Shown one piece after another: positions 1-11,607 of a DNA stretch of 64,000 bases; position 1 is the stretch's first letter, and every line of letters starts with the position of its first letter. The position numbers were made by a program, and so were the translations under genes. Source of the DNA: Phoronis australis (Eukaryota; Phoronida; Phoronidae); assembly GCA_002633005.1 (NCBI GenBank), contig NMRA01000001.1, positions 1,534,198 through 1,598,197 on the forward strand. Direction: 5' to 3'. The notes under the pieces are model-generated. The model did not search any database and had not been told where the DNA came from. It was given only the letters and a program-made list of their open reading frames with translations.

Positions 1-199
1 TGTGGTTTTAAAAAGTCATTGAAGAGTCACACTGGCCATTCAGGAGCAGCATGCCGCTGGTTCTCTGAATAACATGCAGAGCTCGGTGACCCTCCACTTT
101 TGGTGATGACCTGTTTACTATTTCCTGTCATTGTTGCTGCACTCATTTCACTTCATTGATGTAACCTGATTCGTATGACACTTGATGTCTGATTGTTTG

Positions 200-240
200 T
201 ATCCTGATGATATCTCATGAATAGATGAAACGTCGAATTA
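200..240 (+). other. CTGATGA-hairpin-GAAACGTC motif (retroelement tail or hammerhead-like)
   Basis: CTGATGA (204-210) is followed by a single T, a 4-bp hairpin (ATCT/AGAT, 7-base loop) and GAAACGTC. The architecture is that of the motifs at 19858 and 21164. Such hairpins are known at the ends of animal retroelements, and the hammerhead ribozyme core has the same CUGANGA...GAAA order. Neither assignment is proven here. Confidence 0.35.
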
Positions 241-951
241 ATATGAACTTTTTCATTTGTACGGCGATTGTCCATTTTTTTTTATTCAATTATGGCCAAA
301 AACTGATGTAATTAACAATGGGGTTTTGTAGGTAGAACAGCAATATTTCAGTGGACCTACCACAATCTCTTGGACAGCTATTTTAATGCTTAGAAGAGAC
401 TAACATCTCAGAAACTTGACCAAGCAATATGGATTTGAACCTAATGCTAGTGAACAGACACGAAGATTTGGTTGGCTTAGTCATTTTGGTTTAAATTTGA
501 GTCATAAACAACGTTTGAAAAGCATCTACCTAAAGGAACAAAAATATCAGACGATATATTAATAAGCATTGTATCATAAAAATTGTTGGCCAAGTCATAC
601 AAATGCCGCAAATTGGACAGAAAATATTATATCTCATATTATCATTCGCAGTAGAATGGTGAAGTAACATGGCCATAGGAGTAGCAAAGAAACGAAAATT
701 GACCTGCGTTTAAATTGGAAAATGCCACTGGTCAGATCCTTCAGAGGTATCAAAACTCAATGTCAAAAGTCTGCTTCCAACAGGAACTTTTCTAAGGACA
801 TGCATACTTTACATACATTTACACAGACAATGCTCTTCGAGTGGAAAGCCAAAGTTTAATACGATTATAATAGAATTTCAAAGCATATTCAAAATCTAGA
901 ATATCCATAATTCCTATGTGAGGATTAGACAGTATACAGAGGCTAACTTAC

Positions 952-1155
952 TAGAGGCCTCCTCAAACTTAGGCATGAGATTAATTGTCAACACAGGCTC
1001 TGGCAGTTCCCTTAGGAAGGTCTTCAGCAGACTCCCAATAACATTGGGCTCATGCTCGTATAGGTAGGCCGGCTGGTGGCGGTTGTAGCAGTCCCTCAGG
1101 GCTTGCACCTTTGACTTGACACCAGAGATACGGTAGATGCCCTCGCTGGTTAAAC
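952..1155 (-). CDS. RALBP1: RALBP1 exon 7, left-hand (allelic?) copy
   Basis: Same protein as 2824-3027. Codons differing are GAG/GAA, GGT/GGC, CTG/TTG, AAG/AAA and GAG/GAA, all synonymous. The exon ends in phase 1 and the next RALBP1 exon was not found between bases 1 and 900, so the gene continues outside the window. Confidence 0.75.
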
Positions 1156-4100
1156 CTGAGAGGAGACGTCACAATGAGACAGATATTACCGAGTACTTAA
1201 TGACGAGAACAGTTATTGCTTTACAAAAAATGTCAATTGATGTGATTTCAGGGAGTGAAAAATCAACTACACAGCTTCAAACTACGAATACAGACAACAA
1301 ATAGCTTACTTTATGTCAGCAAAATCACTCCACTGACTGATAATATCATTAGATCCATTTGTACCATAAGAGTGCTATCACTGTTACACATTAGAAAATC
1401 ACATCTCCATTTATCGCATCTATTTACACCATGAACCTTGTCAAAATGAATAAAGATTTACTCATAATTACTATTAGAACAGCCCATACGAAGGCAAAGA
1501 CTAAAATGTATCAATCATTATTACAGGGTTTATTTTTCTTAAAAATACCATGGTTCAGTTGGCCCAAAGAGACAGAAATATGGGAATCATATAACAGCAT
1601 CAAAATGTCCCACCCAGAAACAACCTTGACCCATACCATGCTCCTCAACATAATCAATACACTCTCTGAACACAATGGGCAGTTCAATGCCATCATGGCC
1701 CTTGCTTCTCTCCACGGCGACGACCAGAGGTACACCAAACACAGGTTGGAACTCTGAAGAGACAGACGACAACAAAGTGAGAACCACAACAATGAAAAAC
1801 ACTTCCAACAAACTGAGGTTTTATGATAAGTCTGATAGTCCTAAACAGTTTTTATTGTACATATAATTACCAGTGTTCAATTTAAAAACATTTCAACAAA
1901 GGTTCCTTCTCTATTGAAACTTCTGGTCTATGCAATCTGCTTCCTGCCTGTTCCTAAACTTCTACGTTTAAACGTTGCTTTAACACTCAATTCATCTTAA
2001 AACTAATTTTAAGCTGCAGCTCAACCTTTGTGCCATATCAACGCAGTCTAGTGCTGCCACCTGCAGTTTGCCATACATCTGTATCAAAATTAAGTCTTAA
2101 CTTGTTTCTAATTGTTAATTTTCAACTTTTAGGTCACTATTTTACTCTCGTTGTAGTGAATTCTTCCATTTACAGCACTGTAAAGNACAACGGAGTTTTG
2201 TAGGTAGAACAGCAAAATTTCAGTGGACCTACCACAATCTCTTGGACAGATATTTTATTTCTAAGAAGAGACTAATGTCTTCCCAGAAACTTGACCAAGC
2301 AATATGGATTTGAACATAATGCTGGTGAACAGTCATGAAGATTTGGTTGGCTTAGTCATTTTGGTTTGCACTTGAGTCATAAACAACATTTGAAAAACAT
2401 CTACCTACAGGAACAAAAATGTCAGACGATGTATTAATAAGCATTGTGTCATAAAAATTGTTGGCCAAGTCACACAACTGCAGCAACATGGACAGAAAAA
2501 ATTATATCCCGTATTATCATTCGCAGTAGAATGGTGAAGTAACATGGCCACAGGAGTAGCAAAGAAATGAAAATAGACCTGCGTTTAAATTGGCAAATGC
2601 CACTGGTCAGATCCTTCAGAGGTATCAAAACTCAATGTCAAAAGTCTGCTTCCAGCAGGAACTTTTCTAAGGACACGCATACTTTACATACGTTTACACA
2701 GACAATGCTCTTCGAGTGGAAAGCCAAAATTTAGTACGATAATAGAATTTCAAAGCACATTCAAAGTCTAGAATATCCATAATTCCTATGTGAGCATTAG
2801 ACAGTATACAGAGGCTAACTTACTAGAGGCTTCCTCAAACTTAGGCATGAGATTAATTGTCAACACAGGCTCTGGCAGTTCCCTTAGGAAGGTTTTCAAC
2901 AGACTCCCAATAACATTGGGCTCATGCTCGTATAGGTAGGCCGGCTGGTGGCGGTTGTAGCAGTCCCTCAGGGCTTGCACCTTTGACTTGACGCCAGAGA
3001 TACGGTAGATGCCTTCGCTGGTTAAACCTGAGAGTAGACGTCACAATGAGACAGATATTACTGAGTACTTAATGACAAGAACAGTTATTGCTTTACAAAA
3101 AATGTCAATTGATGTGATTTCAGGGAGTGAAAAATCAACAACACAGCTTCAAACTACGAATACAGACAACAAATAGCTTACTTTATGTCAGCAAAATCAC
3201 TCCACTGACTGATAATATCATTAGATCCATTTGTATCATAAGAGTGCTATCACTGTTACACATTAGAAAATCACATCTCCATTTATCGCATCTATTTACA
3301 CCATGAACCTTGACAAAATGAACAAAAATTTTCTCATAATTACTATTAGAACAGCCCATACGAAGGCAAAGACTAAAATGTATCAATCATTATTACAGGG
3401 TTTATTTTTCTTTAAAATACCATGGTTCAGTTGGCCCAAAGAGACAGAAATATGGGGGTCATATAACAGCATCAAAATGTCCCACCCAGAAACAACCTTG
3501 ACCCATACCATGCTCCTCAACATAATCAATACACTCTCTGAACACAATGGGCAGTTCAATGCCATCATGGCCCTTGCTTCTCTCCACGGCGACGACCAGA
3601 GGTACACCAAACACAGGTTGGAACTCTGAAGAGACAGACGACAACAAAGTGAGAACCACAACAATGAAAAACACTTCCAACAAACTGAGGTTTTATGATA
3701 AGTCTGATAGTCCTAAACAGTTTTTATTGTACATATAATTACCAGTGTTCAATTTAAAAACATTTCAACAAAGGTTCCTTCTCTATTGAAACTTCTGGTC
3801 TATGCAATCTGCTTCCTGCCTGTTCTTAAACTTCTACATTTAAACGTTGCTTTAACACTCAATTCATCTTAAAACTAATTTTAAGCTGCAGCTCAACCTT
3901 TGTGCCATATCAACGCAGTCTAGTGCTGCCACCTGCAGTTTGCCATACATCTGTATCAAAATTAAGTCTTAACTTGTTTCTAATTGTTAATTTTCAACTT
4001 TTAGGTCACTATTTTACTCTCGTTGTAGTGAATTCTTCCATTTACAGCACTGTAAAGTGCATACCAACTTTTATGTGCTGTAGAAGACTTGGTACCACTG

Positions 4101-7100
4101 AACCTTGATGTAAGGCCAAAAAGATAGTTAGTTCTGGTCTCTGTAGTCAGAGGTGCATTATTGTTTTAGTAGCTCACTTTTTCAAAAAAGAAAATCCTCC
4201 TGAGACGAGCAAATGTGACGCAGGATTTGTTTTTTTAACATTCGTTTCTTGGCAAATCATGGTATTCGAAATCTTGCTTACCCATTTTTGTACTGTTTTT
4301 CGAAAAAAAAACGTGATTGGCTGAAATTGATGCGAGCAGACATTTCTTGTAAGTTGGTGAATGCAGGTCTCAAAAGGAATCGAGAAAGAGACCAAAAATT
4401 AACTATGCTTTTTGGCCTAACAGCAGAAAAAATGATGTTTTTAATTATGCATGCATCCTTGAACCACCCACCTTCTTCAGGCGGCTCAACGATATCCGGT
4501 GTCTTGGCCTTCTTCTTCATCTTCTCCTTCTTCTTCTCTTCCCTCTTCTTCTCTTTCTCCTCTCTCTTCAACTCCTTCTCCCGTTCTCTCTCCTTTTTGT
4601 CTCGATCTTCCTTGTCTTTTTCCTAAAAACGGTACCTCGTGATTCATAATTTCTATTCGCATGATCAAGTCAGTTATATCATATCATACGACAAACAAGT
4701 GAAATTTCATTTAGTGATTCTTTCAATGAAAGCTATGTAGCAATAGAGTAATAATCTTACATTTCAAGACCTGTACTCTGGCTGCAACCAGGCAATATTT
4801 TGAAAAATTCTGCAGCTTCACAACAATATTAGAAGCGTTCGGAAAATGAAAAATGGTTATTTCGGTAACTTATTTTCATACAAAATGGGAGATTTTACTG
4901 CACAAATAATTAAGAATTCCATTGCATCACAATTTTTAACGCTTGACACTTTCTCCACGCAAACATTACAGGATGCCGTAGGTACATTAACTTGGTTCTG
5001 GTCTACAGTCTTACATTTTAATTTCTTCTAGAACACAAAACCAATGAAAGCCATGTGACGAGATGGCTTTTAAATCCCGTTAGTGGTCAATGCTTCAGAC
5101 CACTCCACACTTTGGTGAGTAGGTCAATAAAATGCAGTCTTTTTAGGAGGATGACGCCGTACTTAAACAAATATGGTAAATGCAAAATAAACTAAATACA
5201 AAACTTTCAGGTCAACAATCTCAAACACATTATTGCCTGTCAACCACTTTCAATCAATGTAACATTCAAACAACTGAATTAAACAAATTCCACACAACAC
5301 ACACAAGTCATAATATTTATCAGGCAGCCACTGTTCAGGTACTTTGTATCATAATAATATACCTTTGGCTTTAACTTCATATCTTTCTTTCCAAAACGGA
5401 AACTAGGCTTGCTGTGTTTCTTAAGCTTACCAGCTGGACTTCTGTAAATAAGCAGAATTGTATTTTACAAGGTTTCAGCAAGAAAATCTCCAAATCAAAA
5501 TGACAAAACTGGTCTGAAAACAGCACAATCGTCATTATGCCTGGAGTTTTGGAGCAAGATAAAGTTTTTACCAACAGAGGGCAAGGCCAATATTGCATGT
5601 ATCAACACTGTGAAACCCTGACAGGCACACAAGCATCTGATTCTACTAACTTTTAAGTTAAAAATACTCCTTCAGATTATAGCTTATTGCCATGTTTGTG
5701 CAAACAGAACAAAGCTGTAGAACAAAAATTAAAAGTAAATATTTTCTGACAGCAAAACACCGGTAAACTTTGATTTATGACTATATCAATCTGCCATTAA
5801 TTGGGCCACATGACCATGTCTGTTTACTAAATTTATCAAAAAAGGAAAGGTACGTTCACAGTAAAATAACGATATCAATAACATGATCAAATTATATTTA
5901 ACATAAATGTACAAGATGGTACCTCAAAAACGTTATAACAGTTTTCTAAATTATCCTTTTGTGTCCGCTTTATGCAACTTTTTGATTTTGTTGCTAAAGA
6001 TCCCAGTTTTTAACAGACCCTAATACCACAGTGGAACACTTTGAAAACAATTTCAACCAAAGTTTTGTTGAATAGTGCATAAAGCACAGCATCTGAAAGT
6101 TTCATGGGAACACGATCAGCCACCTCTGAGGTATGACGCTCTGAGGTATGACGCTCTGAAGTTAGCCAAAGTTTTTCATATATCTGGGGTTTTGCATAAC
6201 CTTAAGAATTTGCTATAATCAGTTGCATGATTCGATTCAAGGCAACCAACTTATGCCTCATGAAATCAACTGAAATTATGCATGAGCCTGATTTGCCATT
6301 AAATCCGACAATAGTCTCTATGCACACAAACAAAACACACTACGTACATGTATCTCTTCAAAATGAAAGTTGGAATCTATGAGAGTGCGATAGAAGCTGG
6401 TGAGAAGCCCTGCACATAATGACAAAGGACAGGAATACTTACCTGACATCTCTGTCCTCAGCGACCATTAGTTCTTCTTCAGAGTTCTCCTCTTCAAACA
6501 TTTTGTACCCTAAAGATGAATTGAGAATAAGTGTTCCGCAAGTAACGAATGTTGGAAAAATGACCAACACACAGACCCAAACATTACAAAATCTTTAATG
6601 GACTTCCTTGAGAAACTGACAGCTCCATTTAATCGCTATAAAGACTGGCGACACATGGTGGCAAGCGAGAGGTTAAACAACAGTAGACAATAATGCAGCT
6701 GATAGTTTTCCAAGTAAGATTTTGGATTTGGAATTCAACACTGAACACATAAAAATCTTCAACAAACAAAAACATTTTTTAAACTGCCATTGTTTCATTT
6801 AATCAAAACCATTTTCACCAACAGGCCAACATGAGTCAACTTTCAGGATTACGCACTTATGTTTCAATTAGAAGGAATTTCCCAAATTCCTCTGGTGATG
6901 CCTAAACAGCACATTAAGTCTCATAAATGAAGACGAAAGTCTTGACAATAAGTTACTACAACTCAATTTAATCAGACAACATCTTATACCTTTGTCTTTT
7001 TTATCTTTCTTGTCCTTTTTCTTTCCAAGTTCTCGCTTTTTGAGTCGATTAGTCTCGTGGTCTTCTTCGGAAACTAAATGTTTCGAAAGCAATCAGCAAA

Positions 7101-8739
7101 TGATTTGAAGGAATTCAAAATCAAGCCTAAGAATTAAAAACTCTTAACCAAACACAAAATACCTAGTACCTAGTTGGTTCAGCATTAAAAGCAACTGAAC
7201 TTTAACCACTTTTACACGTAATCTGGTCAGATGATAGTGAAATCCAAAGGAAAGTCCATATGAATCAGAAAACAAGTTACTTTTCACAAAATTTTTCAGT
7301 CGAGCAGATTCTATTACTGTACCTGATTAACATTTCAAGCAACCAGTCAAATCCACAACACAAGCAATAGTAAGAGATGACACGCACAGGGATGGTTTTC
7401 AACTACCATTCAAACAGAGCAATGATCAACACATTCAACACATTGAGCTGCGGTAAAGCAGACACATTAAGTCTTAAGCCTCATTGGAACATAGATTAGG
7501 ATGTAACGACATATCACTGAGATCGCAATATTAGATTAAATGCTCTTAAATGTGATTAACTTTTGTATAAACAGTGTAATTAGCCTGAAAAGTGTAGACT
7601 TCAGTCATTCTGGAAGCATTTTGTGACAGCCAGTTTTATTACATTCCCAGGTCAATTACATCATCTTAGAAGTTGTTACTTGAGCTTGTCTTAAAATCTG
7701 TGGTAATTTATATTGATCACGGTCCATGATATAATCTCCGAATTGACTCGGGCTCCAAATTTAACCATTTACGCCACACGACTTGAGTATGAATTTGTAG
7801 GTTTACTCACAGTGAGGCCAATAAATGGTCAATTTTCCAGTACAGAGATGATGTTAGACTCTAGGCCCATGAAAATGTAGAGCCATAATATATTGACACG
7901 TACGCACACACGCATGCATGCACACGCACACACACACACACACACACACATGCACGCACACATGACAAAACAGCGGAGTAAGCAAAGGCAGCAGAGGGGT
8001 GAGATGAAGAAAGAAACAAGAAGGGCATGAACCTGGTGTCCCAAACTAAGGAGAATTTTACAGATTTGCATGTTTGCAGTTGCTACATTTTCCACGTAAT
8101 CAAGTGAATTACTGACTAGTGGTAGGCAGACAACACTTGTGAAAGCTGGTAAACGTGACTGAAAATCAAAAATAAAATTTGAAGTCATCCATATCTGAAG
8201 TGTCTGAGACAATGTTTAAATTGTATTTACTAATTTTATTTGAACCCATCAAGGTTGAACAAAAATGCTGAATGCAGAATGTTAAAATTCAACAAAAATA
8301 AAAAAAGGTTTAGAAAAATCTTTGAGAGTTTCTGCGCGAAATATTGCATGCTGTTAGTGCATAAATAAATATAAACTTTGGGAAATTTGGCAAGAGCTGC
8401 GAATCAATGAGGTGAACAACTCGGTAGTAGTCATATGCTACAACTGTTGATCACAGAAATGTCATGAGCGAACTGACGAGGACAATTCAGTGAGTCATAT
8501 GCCACAACGCGAATCGTTACCTCAACTGATGCTGCATGCTTTTAGAATATTAACGGAATTATAAATAAAACTTGGAGACATGCACCAGGATCATACCATA
8601 GCTGAAACTACTTACAATCACTACCTTCACTGGGACTAGTTCCACCATCTTTATACAGACCTGGAAACTCACGTTCCGCATCTGGGCCCTCGTAACTCAT
8701 GACTCACGGTTTGGTAAATGACAGCACCTCTAGAGAAGC
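952..8739 (-). CDS. RALBP1: RalA-binding protein 1 orthologue (5' part; RhoGAP), gene span
   Basis: RALBP1/RLIP76 is a Ral effector with a RhoGAP domain for Rac/Cdc42; it acts in endocytosis and at the spindle. Seven coding exons join in phase: 8616-8700, 6990-7073, 6443-6509, 5363-5441, 4472-4622, 3509-3625 (or 1637-1753) and 2824-3027 (or 952-1155). Together they give about 262 residues. Order of motifs: FPGLYKDG near the N-terminus, acidic and lysine-rich segments including GYKMFEEE and KPSFRFGKK, a long E/K-rich helix, then the RhoGAP start (FQPVFGVPL, FRECIDYVEEHG) with the arginine finger in EGIYRISG. These follow the order of the vertebrate protein. The last two exons occur twice, probably as unmerged alleles. 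The end of the RhoGAP domain and the Ral-binding coiled coil lie left of base 1. Identification is from remembered family motifs and exon phase, not from a search. Confidence 0.9.
1637..1753 (-). CDS. RALBP1: RALBP1 exon 6, left-hand (allelic?) copy
   Basis: The sequence matches 3509-3625 with the same splice sites, 1,872 bases to the left. See the duplication 318-4057: both copies together would be frame-compatible (321 nt), but an N exactly at the junction points to unmerged haplotypes. Confidence 0.7.
2824..3027 (-). CDS. RALBP1: RALBP1 coding exon 7 (RhoGAP arginine finger), right-hand copy
   Basis: 204 bases between CTCTCAG and GTAAGT. It encodes EGIYRISGVKSK, whose Arg is the catalytic arginine finger of RhoGAP domains. 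Further on are EPNVIGSLLKTFLRELPEP and MPKFEEAS, the conserved helix and loop of the fold. The copy at 952-1155 differs at five codons, all synonymous. Confidence 0.85.
3509..3625 (-). CDS. RALBP1: RALBP1 coding exon 6 (RhoGAP start), right-hand copy
   Basis: 117 bases between CTCTTCAG and GTATGG. It encodes FQPVFGVPLVVAVER and FRECIDYVEEHG, the start of the RhoGAP fold. A second copy at 1637-1753 encodes the same protein. The two are likely alleles, not successive exons. Confidence 0.85.
4472..4622 (-). CDS. RALBP1: RALBP1 coding exon 5 (E/K-rich helix before RhoGAP)
   Basis: 151 bases from TTTTTAG to GTGGGT. It encodes a strongly charged helix of alternating Glu, Lys and Arg, then KTPDIVEPPEE. 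In the vertebrate protein a K/E-rich run likewise leads into a Pro-rich linker just before the RhoGAP domain. The purine-rich coding strand produces open shadow frames on the other strand. Confidence 0.8.
5363..5441 (-). CDS. RALBP1: RALBP1 coding exon 4
   Basis: 79 bases between TTTACAG and GTATAT. The peptide contains KKHSKPSFRFGKKDMKLKPK, corresponding to the conserved KKPSF-KKK region. It enters with two bases and leaves in phase 0. Confidence 0.8.
6124..6163. repeat. Short tandem repeat, 15-base unit
   Basis: Two and a half copies of a unit reading CTGAGGTATGACGCT lie in a RALBP1 intron. No function is apparent. Confidence 0.6.
6443..6509 (-). CDS. RALBP1: RALBP1 coding exon 3
   Basis: 67 bases between CTTTAG and GTAAGT. 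It encodes GYKMFEEENSEEELMVAEDR, matching the family pattern in which a GY-F motif is followed by an acidic Ser-containing stretch. The phase (one base in, two out) fits both neighbours. Confidence 0.8.
6990..7073 (-). CDS. RALBP1: RALBP1 coding exon 2
   Basis: 84 bases between TTTAG and GTATAAG, entering with one base carried over and leaving with one. It encodes acidic residues (SEEDHE) followed by a lysine-rich run (KKKDKKDKKDK), matching the basic segment after the acidic patch in known RALBP1 proteins. Confidence 0.75.
7897..7965. repeat. (CA)n microsatellite
   Basis: A 69-base tract of CA/CG/TG steps with an uninterrupted CA core, in a RALBP1 intron. It creates a Cys/Val-rich open frame on the minus strand that is not a gene. 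Confidence 0.9.
8616..8739 (-). CDS. RALBP1: RALBP1 first coding exon (ATG at 8700)
   Basis: The acceptor TTTTCAG precedes 39 untranslated bases, then the ATG at 8700-8698 and 28 codons plus one base, ending at GTAAGT. The peptide starts MSYEGPDAEREFPGLYKDGG; FPGLY plus a Ser/Pro stretch is the conserved N-terminal signature of RALBP1. The ATG is the first in the exon and gives the homologous reading frame. Confidence 0.8.
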
Positions 8740-9339
8740 CTGAAAAGTATTTTGAAATTTTGAATAAGATTCAGTTTTACTGACAAATCGAACAACATTA
8801 TTTCTATTGTTTTCTGACGATGATTTAAAGTGGAACCTTGTTATTAGTGAAACTTTGTAAGTTTTTGGTACTTAATCATTTACTGTAAGCCAGCACTTGG
8901 CGTTTATTACCCTATTCATACCACATACACAAGCCTGCATAAATAGTTCAATTCCCAAAGTTTAGCCACTAGAGTGCACTACATCCATCTCCTCAACCCA
9001 GCAGGCCCATTGTCATGGTGATTCTCTGTTAGCCACAGAGAAGTTGCTACCTAGAACAGGTACTCACTGTGAAAACACATGGGTCGGGATCATTAAGCTC
9101 TAAATTTTGAAGGTTCAGTAACAAAATGAATTTTTTCTATAATGACAGTTGTTCAAATTTTTTTATCCATTCTGTGAATTTTAAGGTACGAAATCAAGCG
9201 CCATGCACCAATGATGTTGCATCAAGCTCAGATTCAACAAAAATCTCAATAGATTTCAATGAATAACAAGTTTTTTTAACGCTTTATGATCGACGCATCA
9301 CATGCAAGAGTACTTTCGTGGGCATAAATAGACACTTAC

Positions 9340-9372
9340 CTTGTGGTAGCTGCAACAATCTCAATATAAGAT
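9340..9372 (-). other. RALBP1: Probable 5' untranslated exon of RALBP1
   Basis: On the minus strand a 33-base block is preceded by TTTTCCAG and followed by GTAAGT, and contains no ATG. It lies 600 bases upstream of the exon that carries the start codon, which itself begins after a good acceptor (TTTTCAG, ending at 8740). A non-coding leader exon is the simplest reading. The transcription start has not been located. Confidence 0.5.
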
Positions 9373-9684
9373 CTGGAAAAGAAACAAGAAATGGAAAGTG
9401 CACATTACATCAACAGGATACAAATGCCACATTTAAAAAGAATGCTGCGAGAAAAATCAGATGAAATGTCCACAAAATAGTAAATATTAATCATTCCTAT
9501 CCTAATTATGCCATATAAGCCAAAGTTTATTTTCCAGAATTTCATGAGATCAATGGTTGCTTTAATTCATGGACTGTTATGGAACCCGTGGCAGCAAACT
9601 AAACAGGCACTTTCAGCCATTGGATAACCAGCTATAAAAATCGTGTACCACCATGTTCGATTAGTGGCAATGTCGTAAGACCAA

Positions 9685-10679
9685 GTTATCTTGGTCTGTT
9701 TACATGGTCCAACCTCGTAAACCAAGTGAACTACTGCGCCTGAGTTGTAGTCTACCGTCAAAATCTGAATATTTCCCATGGATTTATAGTAACCAGGTGT
9801 ACCAAATACGTTCCTGGAGTGTGTGCCTTGTCGCAGCAGAACAGCTAGCGTATCTTCGTAACCTCTAGCACTTTACTGGCAGGAGTCTAAAAACAACTGC
9901 CATGGTGACGAATGGTGGGCAGGAGGAAAGGTAGAGATTTGACACAGTACATCCCATCACTCCCTCAGGGTCACATTAGAGAAGGGAGTAAGGCCAACTC
10001 CCTTATCCTATAACAAAATTGTTCCTAGTGAGCAAGTAACCTAAGAGAAGGACAACTCTGAGATTAAACCTTGGCAGCCTGGGCTCGTTCCATCAGCCAT
10101 GGTGTGCAACTAGTCAGTAAGTCTAGAAAGTTGCTCTGAAACAAAACAAAGACAGAGCATGTTGGCTTAGGACAGAGGGCAGATCTTCTATGCATGAATT
10201 AGGTATCCCGCTGAAGAGAACCAGACACACCCTGTACCAATCATGACCACGCAAACAGATATTCGACAATATGGTGCTAATCCCATGGTTCATCAGACGG
10301 TAGCAGCTTCACCAGTCGGTACAGCAGCGCTCGGTCCTCGACTTAGGAAGTAGCTGTGGGGTATGACAGCGGCAATCCAACGAACAGCAGAAGACCAGAC
10401 CGAACATTTAACCTGCATGGCCAGGAACTCAGAAAAAGGCATTCCTAAAGCCGACTTCATCTTTCACAACCAAAAAACGTGACATTTGGATGCCAAACAG
10501 TTAGTTAAAATGATTAAAAGCTCATAAAAAATGAAATTGATTTTAGGAAAGCTGTAATTGGCAAACATGCTCACTATATATGGTAAGTATTCAGATTTTA
10601 ACAGTAGACTGCAACTCAGATGCAGGAGTTCACTTGCCTTGGTCTACGAGGTTGGACCATGTAAACAGACCAAGTTAAC
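9685..10679. repeat. Element with about 107-bp inverted ends, between RALBP1 and MEN1
   Basis: The stretch 9685-9790 is the imperfect reverse complement of 10572-10679. The best block, 9685-9723 against 10641-10679, has two mismatches in 39 bases (core ACATGGTCCAACCTCG). The 0.8-kb middle has no open frame resembling a known protein. This is likely a non-autonomous transposable element or foldback repeat, lying where the divergent promoters of the two genes would be expected. Confidence 0.6.
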
Positions 10680-10904
10680 CCGGTCCGGTGGCTTACCAGC
10701 TTACTTGGTCTACAACACCAGATACGTGTAGTTGTGGTGTAGCAGGCGTAGGTCATGTCTGTTTGTGTCTCCTGAGTGTACCTTGGCATGCGTGGTTAGT
10801 GAGGTGATTGAAAAAAGGAAAAGTTGGACTACATCTGCAGTTTGTTCACTGTGAGTGTGACTGACAGGAGGTGAATAGAAAACGCAGAAAACCGCCAGCC
10901 ATAA

Positions 10905-11190
10905 CAGTGTTAAGTTAAGCCAAGTAAAGGCAAGGTATCCCTCTATCTCTAAGGCTCTATTATGTGTAAAAGTACTTAAAACAAAGTGACTTTGACGTTT
11001 TAGTCAGTGAGACACATAATTTGCCGAAAAGCTTCTGGCATCTGGCACCGTCTCTACTTGGGCCAGCTAGAGACGGTGGTCACTGTCTACCGTCTCTACT
11101 ACTACTACTCCCAGTTGAGGGGTGGTGGTGCTGTCTAAGTAGTGTCAGTGAGCACCATGTAACACGAAAAATCAAGGTAGGATTTATACT
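10905..11190. repeat. Foldback-family copy upstream of MEN1
   Basis: It shares blocks with the foldback element at 12190-12765, notably CATAATTTGCCGAAAAGCTT, plus a GTCTCTACT-rich stretch around 11050-11110. It is a diverged copy of the same family, 0.4 kb before the menin start codon. Confidence 0.55.
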
Positions 11191-11607
11191 TTACACCATT
11201 GAACATATACCCACCTCAAATCTGTACTTGTATACAAAACATTTCAAACCCTTACAAGCGCTCCACGATTAAGACATGTCACTTTCGTCTAATCAGCATC
11301 CGATATTGTCTATCATCCGCCATTCGAGTTCGCTGGTTTACCAATAGGTGTCACCAGAGAGAGTAGAAATGTGTATTTTTATGAAAGCAACTGCATTCGT
11401 AAAATTCGCGACGTATATGACTATGTAAAACTACTTTTAAGTCAATTTTACGTCACTAAAATTAAAGAGCAATTTTTATTATTTATTTTTCAATCAAAAA
11501 GACCGAATATAAAGTTTTGTTTGCGTTGCTTATTTTGCCCACTCCACCATCAGATGCCGCTAGTTGTTAATCCGAAGAACCCGAATGTACGATGCTAAAT
11601 TTTCAAG

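Larger units (their letters stand above)
318..4057. repeat. 1.87-kb direct duplication with N at the junction (unmerged alleles)
   Basis: Bases about 318-2185 recur at 2187-4057 with scattered substitutions and a few small indels. The left block ends exactly at the N (2186) and the right block begins directly after it, while the right block alone runs on past the repeated part. This is the pattern of two overlapping contigs from different haplotypes that were not merged. Confidence 0.85.

Noticed and set aside
1431-1866. Plus-strand frames opposite RALBP1 exon 6 (also at 3303-3738)
   Set aside because: Shadows of the minus-strand exon, which has splice sites and RhoGAP motifs.
7829-8212. 127-codon minus-strand open frame
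   Set aside because: It runs through the CA microsatellite in a RALBP1 intron.
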